7,982 nt of DNA from Paracoccaceae bacterium (lineage in GTDB: Bacteria > Pseudomonadota > Alphaproteobacteria > Rhodobacterales > Rhodobacteraceae), in contig QKHF01000087.1 in the NCBI GenBank assembly GCA_003250135.1, positions 1-7,982 on the forward strand, read 5' to 3'. Under the pieces are notes generated by a model. That model did no database searches. It was not told the DNA's origin and was given only the letters and a program-made list of their open reading frames with translations. The translations under genes and the position numbers were made by a program. Shown in pieces: positions 5,816-7,982 of this stretch (positions are counted from its first letter, which is position 1; every line of letters begins with the position of its first letter).

Positions 5816-6354
5816 ATCCCCTCCGGAGGGCGTCCCTTCAGCGTCATCGGCAGGCCCGCCGCGACGAAGGCCACGTAATCGCAATATTGGGCGATTTTCT
5901 GGTTGAGCGCGCCTTGGGCGTCGCGGAACTCCCGGCCGAGCGCGTTGTCGGGAACAAGCCCCAGCCCGACCTCGTTCGAGACCATGATCACGGGAGCGCC
6001 CGACCCCGACAGAACCTCGGCCAGCGCGTCGGCCGCAGCAGTCCAATCTCGTTCGGCGAGCATCAGATTGCTCAGCCAGAGCGTCAGGCAATCGACCAGC
6101 ACCACCGAGGCGTCGGTTCGCGCGCGCCCCAGCGCTTCGGGCAGGTCCAGCGGCGCTTCGACCGTGCGCCAGCCGGTCCCGCGCTGGGCGAGATGGGCCT
6201 CAATTCGCGCCTGCATTTCGGCGTCGCCGGCCTCGGCGGTCGCCAGATAGACGCGCGCTGAGTCCTCTTCCGCGCAGCGTCCCGCCAGACGCTCCGCAAA
6301 CGCGCTTTTGCCGGAGCGCGCGCCGCCGAGAATTAGTGTCCGATCTGGAAACAA
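5812..6354 (-). CDS. cobU: adenosylcobinamide kinase / adenosylcobinamide-phosphate guanylyltransferase
   Basis: Bifunctional CobU (CobP in Pseudomonas denitrificans nomenclature). It phosphorylates adenosylcobinamide and transfers GMP to give adenosylcobinamide-GDP for cobalamin synthase. The 180-residue length is normal. The P-loop GGARSGKS is at 10-17. RIEAHLAQRGTGWRTVEAP (50-68) carries His54, which by family alignment is the residue that becomes guanylylated. VLVDCLTLWLSNL (85-97) is the Walker B-like strand. VSNEVGLGLVP (125-135), REFRDAQGALNQKIA (141-155) and FVAAGLPMTLKG (163-174) are family signatures. The start is a TTG at 6354: no ATG or GTG lies upstream in frame, and the next codons give the expected N-terminus just before the P-loop. 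The Shine-Dalgarno is weak. The gene leads a two-gene unit with the phosphatase and diverges from the sigma-factor gene. No cobalamin riboswitch is evident in the 132-base gap. Confidence 0.95.
   Translation of the reverse strand: MFPDRTLILGGARSGKSAFAERLAGRCAEEDSARVYLATAEAGDAEMQARIEAHLAQRGTGWRTVEAPLDLPEALGRARTDASVVLVDCLTLWLSNLMLAERDWTAAADALAEVLSGSGAPVIMVSNEVGLGLVPDNALGREFRDAQGALNQKIAQYCDYVAFVAAGLPMTLKGRPPEGI
5818..5824 (-). promoter_or_regulatory. ribosome binding site for the phosphatase, inside cobU
   Basis: GGAGGGG on the minus strand precedes the overlapping ATGA start/stop by two bases. It lies within the 12-base perfect palindrome CCCTCCGGAGGG (5819-5830), whose other half is complementary to the binding site. 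Partial masking of the site until a ribosome translates through cobU is possible but speculative. Confidence 0.6.
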
Positions 6355-6396
6355 ACTGTAGATACTCGAATATGTGAATTGTTTTTACCGAGCGGC

Positions 6397-6424
6397 TGAT
6401 CCGCCGCCTGTATGGTTGCGTATA
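6397..6424 (+). promoter_or_regulatory. candidate ECF11 (RpoE-ChrR type) promoter for the sigma-factor gene
   Basis: The plus strand reads TGATCC (6397-6402), 16 bases, then CGTATA (6419-6424). TGATC(C) as -35 and CGTA-like as -10 is the pattern I recall for ECF11 sigma factors such as Rhodobacter sphaeroides RpoE, and the spacing is typical of ECF promoters. In R. sphaeroides RpoE controls rpoHII, so the placement is biologically apt. Transcription would start near 6430, leaving a leader of about 57 bases before the ATG at 6487. The -35 is exactly flanked by GCGGC and GCCGC inverted arms (6392-6396, 6403-6407). The consensus is quoted from memory. Confidence 0.5.
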
Positions 6425-6429
6425 TTATA
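6424..6429 (-). promoter_or_regulatory. TATAAT -10 box facing cobU
   Basis: The minus strand carries a perfect TATAAT preceded by TTG, about 70 bases upstream of the cobU TTG start. It is notable in such GC-rich DNA. No good -35 is found at 16-18 bases (the candidates are GC-rich), so recognition would be weak or activator-dependent. It forms part of the palindrome GTATATTATAC (6420-6430), shared with the opposing sigma-gene promoter region. Confidence 0.35.
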
Positions 6430-6471
6430 CAAAGCCCCGGCGGAAGACCGGGCGATCAGATTTGCGCCAAT

Positions 6472-6478
6472 GGGAGAG
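6472..6478 (+). promoter_or_regulatory. ribosome binding site deciding the sigma-factor start
   Basis: GGGAGAG lies eight bases before the ATG at 6487. This supports 6487 over the in-frame ATG at 6412, which has no binding site and falls within the candidate promoter. Confidence 0.75.
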
Positions 6479-6486
6479 ATTGGATT

Positions 6487-7389
6487 ATGGGCTCGCAATT
6501 TCCGCCATCTCCTCAACCCAATCGCACGGTGGTGCGATCGGCGATGAAAGCCGAACTTCTGGACGCCGAGACCGAGCAGGAGCTTGCGCGCGCCTGGCGC
6601 GACGAAGGCGATGAAGAGGCGCTGCACCGGCTGGTGACCGCCTACATGCGCCTCGCCATCTCCATGGCTGGCAAGTACCGGCGCTACGGCGCATCGATGA
6701 ACGACCTCATCCAGGAGGCGGGCGTCGGCCTGATGAAGGCCGCCTCGAAATTCGATCCCGATCGCGGCGTGCGCTTCTCCACCTACGCCGTCTGGTGGAT
6801 CAAGGCGTCGATTCAGGATCACGTGATGCGCAACTGGTCGCTGGTGCGCACCGGCTCCACCTCCTCGCAGAAATCGCTGTTCTTCAACATGCGCCGGGTC
6901 CGCGCCAAGCTCGAGCGCGAGATGGGCCTCGACCCGTCCGGCGAAATGACCGCCGATCTGCGGGCCGAGATCGCCAGGGAGATCGGCGCGCCGCTGCGCG
7001 ACGTGGAGCTGATGGAGGCGCGGCTGGCCGGGCCGGACTTTTCGCTGAACGCCAAGCAGACCACCGATGACGGCGCCCGCGAATGGATGGAGACGCTGGA
7101 AAGCGAGGACGACCCCGCGGATGAAACCGTGGCGCGCGACTCCGACCGTTCCCGCGCCCGGAAATGGATCGCCGAGGCGATGGGCGCGCTGACCGACCGC
7201 GAGAAGATGATCATCGTCGCCCGCAAGGTGACGGATGAGCCGGAGACGCTGGAATCGCTCGGCGGCAAGCTTGGCCTGTCGAAGGAACGCGTGCGCCAGC
7301 TGGAGGTTCAGGCGCTCGGCAAGATGCGCCGGGCGCTGGAGGACAAGCTGGGCGAGCGCGCGGCGGCGGAGCTGACGCTGGCGGTCTGA
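6487..7389 (+). CDS. rpoH: RpoH-family heat-shock sigma factor (RpoH2/RpoHII-like)
   Basis: A 300-residue group of sigma-32 type that directs RNA polymerase to stress promoters. Region 1.2 is at about 24-45. Region 2 spans about 46-123, with LVTAYMRLAISMAGKYRRYG, DLIQEAGVGLMKAASKFDP and FSTYAVWWIKASIQDHVMRNWSLVR. The RpoH box, QKSLFFNMRRVRAKLE (128-143), separates RpoH from other sigma factors. Region 4 spans about 228-285 with the helix-turn-helix ETLESLGGKLGLSKERVRQLE (253-273). The GSTSSQKSLFFNMRR wording fits the second alphaproteobacterial RpoH type, which in Rhodobacter responds to singlet oxygen under RpoE control. The paralogue assignment is from memory and less certain than the family. 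The start is the ATG at 6487. It is divergent from cobU and convergent with the M48 gene, with 19 bases between the stops and no obvious terminator. Confidence 0.93.
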   Translation: MGSQFPPSPQPNRTVVRSAMKAELLDAETEQELARAWRDEGDEEALHRLVTAYMRLAISMAGKYRRYGASMNDLIQEAGVGLMKAASKFDPDRGVRFSTYAVWWIKASIQDHVMRNWSLVRTGSTSSQKSLFFNMRRVRAKLEREMGLDPSGEMTADLRAEIAREIGAPLRDVELMEARLAGPDFSLNAKQTTDDGAREWMETLESEDDPADETVARDSDRSRARKWIAEAMGALTDREKMIIVARKVTDEPETLESLGGKLGLSKERVRQLEVQALGKMRRALEDKLGERAAAELTLAV

Positions 7390-7408
7390 AGTCCGCCGGC
7401 GATTTGCC

Positions 7409-7982
7409 TTATTCCACCACCGTCTTGATGCGTCCGTCGGGCGTGGTCCGCTCGCCGCGGCCCAACCCATTGAGCACGCGCAGCCGTTCTTCGGCGAAAT
7501 CCTCGAACGGAGACCGGGCGGCCGCCTGGGCGATGCTGGACGACTGTATGACGTCGATCCGATAAGCGCGCCACCGAGACGCCTCCCGCGCGCTCAGCCG
7601 CTCGAAGCTCAGCGCGGCGTCGCGTGTCGCGGCCCGCACCCAGTCGGGCGCGCCCCGCGGCGACAGTCCGGTGAAGCGGAAAACCTGATCGCCCGCACGG
7701 ATCGCCGTGAGCGTCGCGAGCATCTCCCCCTTCGACGTGGCGGCCAGCACGTCGACCTGCGCCGCCTCAAGCCCATCGATCCGCAGTGATTTGAGGTCCG
7801 ACGCCGGACGGACGCTGTTCTGCTTGGCCAGCGCCGGAACCCAGCGCTGGGCTACGTAGTCGCGCACGGAGCCGCCGGGATGTTTCGAGCCGTCGAAGAT
7901 CACCCCCGCGCCCGACGGCCCTGCCGCCAGCACGGCGCTGGGCGAGTTCTTCAGCGTGAACCCCTGCGGCGCCTCGAACTTG
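7409..7982 (-). CDS. C-terminal part of an M48 family metalloprotease (partial)
   Basis: The minus-strand frame runs from the window edge to a TAA at 7409-7411, giving 190 residues that lack the N-terminus. It begins KFEAPQGFTLKNSPSAVLAA and includes GAGVIFDGSKHPGGSVRDYV, an AQVDVLAATSKGEML strand, VFRFTGLSP, ALSFERLSAREA and the tail RLRVLNGLGRGERTTPDGRI before KTVVE. This matches my recollection of the region after the peptidase domain in alphaproteobacterial M48 Zn-proteases, which ends in a LysM-like rFrvLNGL...pG..vKiV segment. The HExxH zinc motif would lie off-window, so the protease call cannot be confirmed here. An internal ATG at 7933 is not the start, because homologous-looking sequence continues upstream. 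An envelope location is expected for the family. Confidence 0.7.
   Translation of the reverse strand, partial: KFEAPQGFTLKNSPSAVLAAGPSGAGVIFDGSKHPGGSVRDYVAQRWVPALAKQNSVRPASDLKSLRIDGLEAAQVDVLAATSKGEMLATLTAIRAGDQVFRFTGLSPRGAPDWVRAATRDAALSFERLSAREASRWRAYRIDVIQSSSIAQAAARSPFEDFAEERLRVLNGLGRGERTTPDGRIKTVVE

Noticed and set aside
5816..6091. 92-residue N-terminal extension of the histidine phosphatase
   Set aside because: The extra residues are an out-of-frame reading of cobU. The ATG at 5815 has a strong ribosome binding site and starts just before the WVRHAP motif.
6412..6486. 25-residue N-terminal extension of the RpoH-like protein from an ATG at 6412
   Set aside because: It has no ribosome binding site and would start within the candidate promoter. 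The ATG at 6487 has GGGAGAG at good spacing and gives the usual family length.
6355..6486. Cobalamin riboswitch or intrinsic terminator in the cobU leader
   Set aside because: The gap is too short for a full B12 riboswitch and no B12-box-like sequence is seen. The GCGGC-GGATCA-GCCGC hairpin on the minus strand is followed by TCGGTAAAAAC, not a T-run.
7390..7408. Terminator between the sigma-factor and M48 genes
   Set aside because: Only 19 bases separate the stops, with no inverted repeat of useful length followed by a T-run on either strand.
1..7982. Defence island, phage, transposon or CRISPR content
   Set aside because: No transposase, integrase, repeat-spacer pattern, inverted terminal repeats or nuclease/toxin-like products were found. 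All genes are housekeeping, transport, envelope, cofactor or stress functions with similar base composition.

Overview
This GC-rich window looks like chromosomal DNA from an alphaproteobacterium. The evidence is a TruA of alphaproteobacterial type, a second-type heat-shock sigma factor (RpoH2/RpoHII-like), a DUF2092 lipoprotein-carrier-like protein, and a CobU gene overlapping a histidine-phosphatase gene in the style of Rhodobacterales and relatives. The genus cannot be fixed by eye. I see no mobile elements, CRISPR arrays, tRNAs or rRNAs, and no gene-free stretch longer than about 130 bases.

Layout, left to right. (1) Plus strand: the tail of an upstream gene (possibly fmt), then truA (64-819). 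(2) Minus strand, convergent with truA: a two-gene envelope operon. An exported DUF2092 protein (2003-2782) lies upstream of an exported, highly repetitive DUF6515-like protein (830-1993); the stop codon of the first is embedded in the Shine-Dalgarno of the second. (3) Minus strand: a membrane-anchored aspartyl/asparaginyl beta-hydroxylase / LpxO-family oxygenase (2911-3714), then a SulP-family anion transporter lacking a STAS domain (3835-5097, possible extension to 5169). (4) Minus strand: a cobalamin-salvage pair, cobU (5812-6354, TTG start) and a histidine phosphatase (5210-5815), joined by an ATGA overlap. (5) Divergent from cobU on the plus strand: an RpoH2-like sigma factor (6487-7389). 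The 132-base intergenic region contains a candidate ECF11 (RpoE-ChrR type) promoter pointing at the sigma gene and a TATAAT box facing cobU. (6) Minus strand, convergent with the sigma gene: the C-terminal part of an M48 metalloprotease (7409 to window edge).

How the genes may work together. CobU and the phosphatase can cover two steps of the nucleotide-loop assembly of cobalamin. The DUF2092/DUF6515 pair is probably co-translated and acts outside the cytoplasm, but its function is unknown. The sigma factor probably directs an oxidative/heat stress regulon and may itself be switched on by an ECF sigma factor. The M48 protease would suit envelope proteostasis, though its position next to the sigma gene proves nothing. 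I found no convincing new defence or mobile system. The most novel material is the 11-residue-periodic exported protein with its DUF2092 partner, the HxG variant of the hydroxylase, and the predicted ECF11 promoter.
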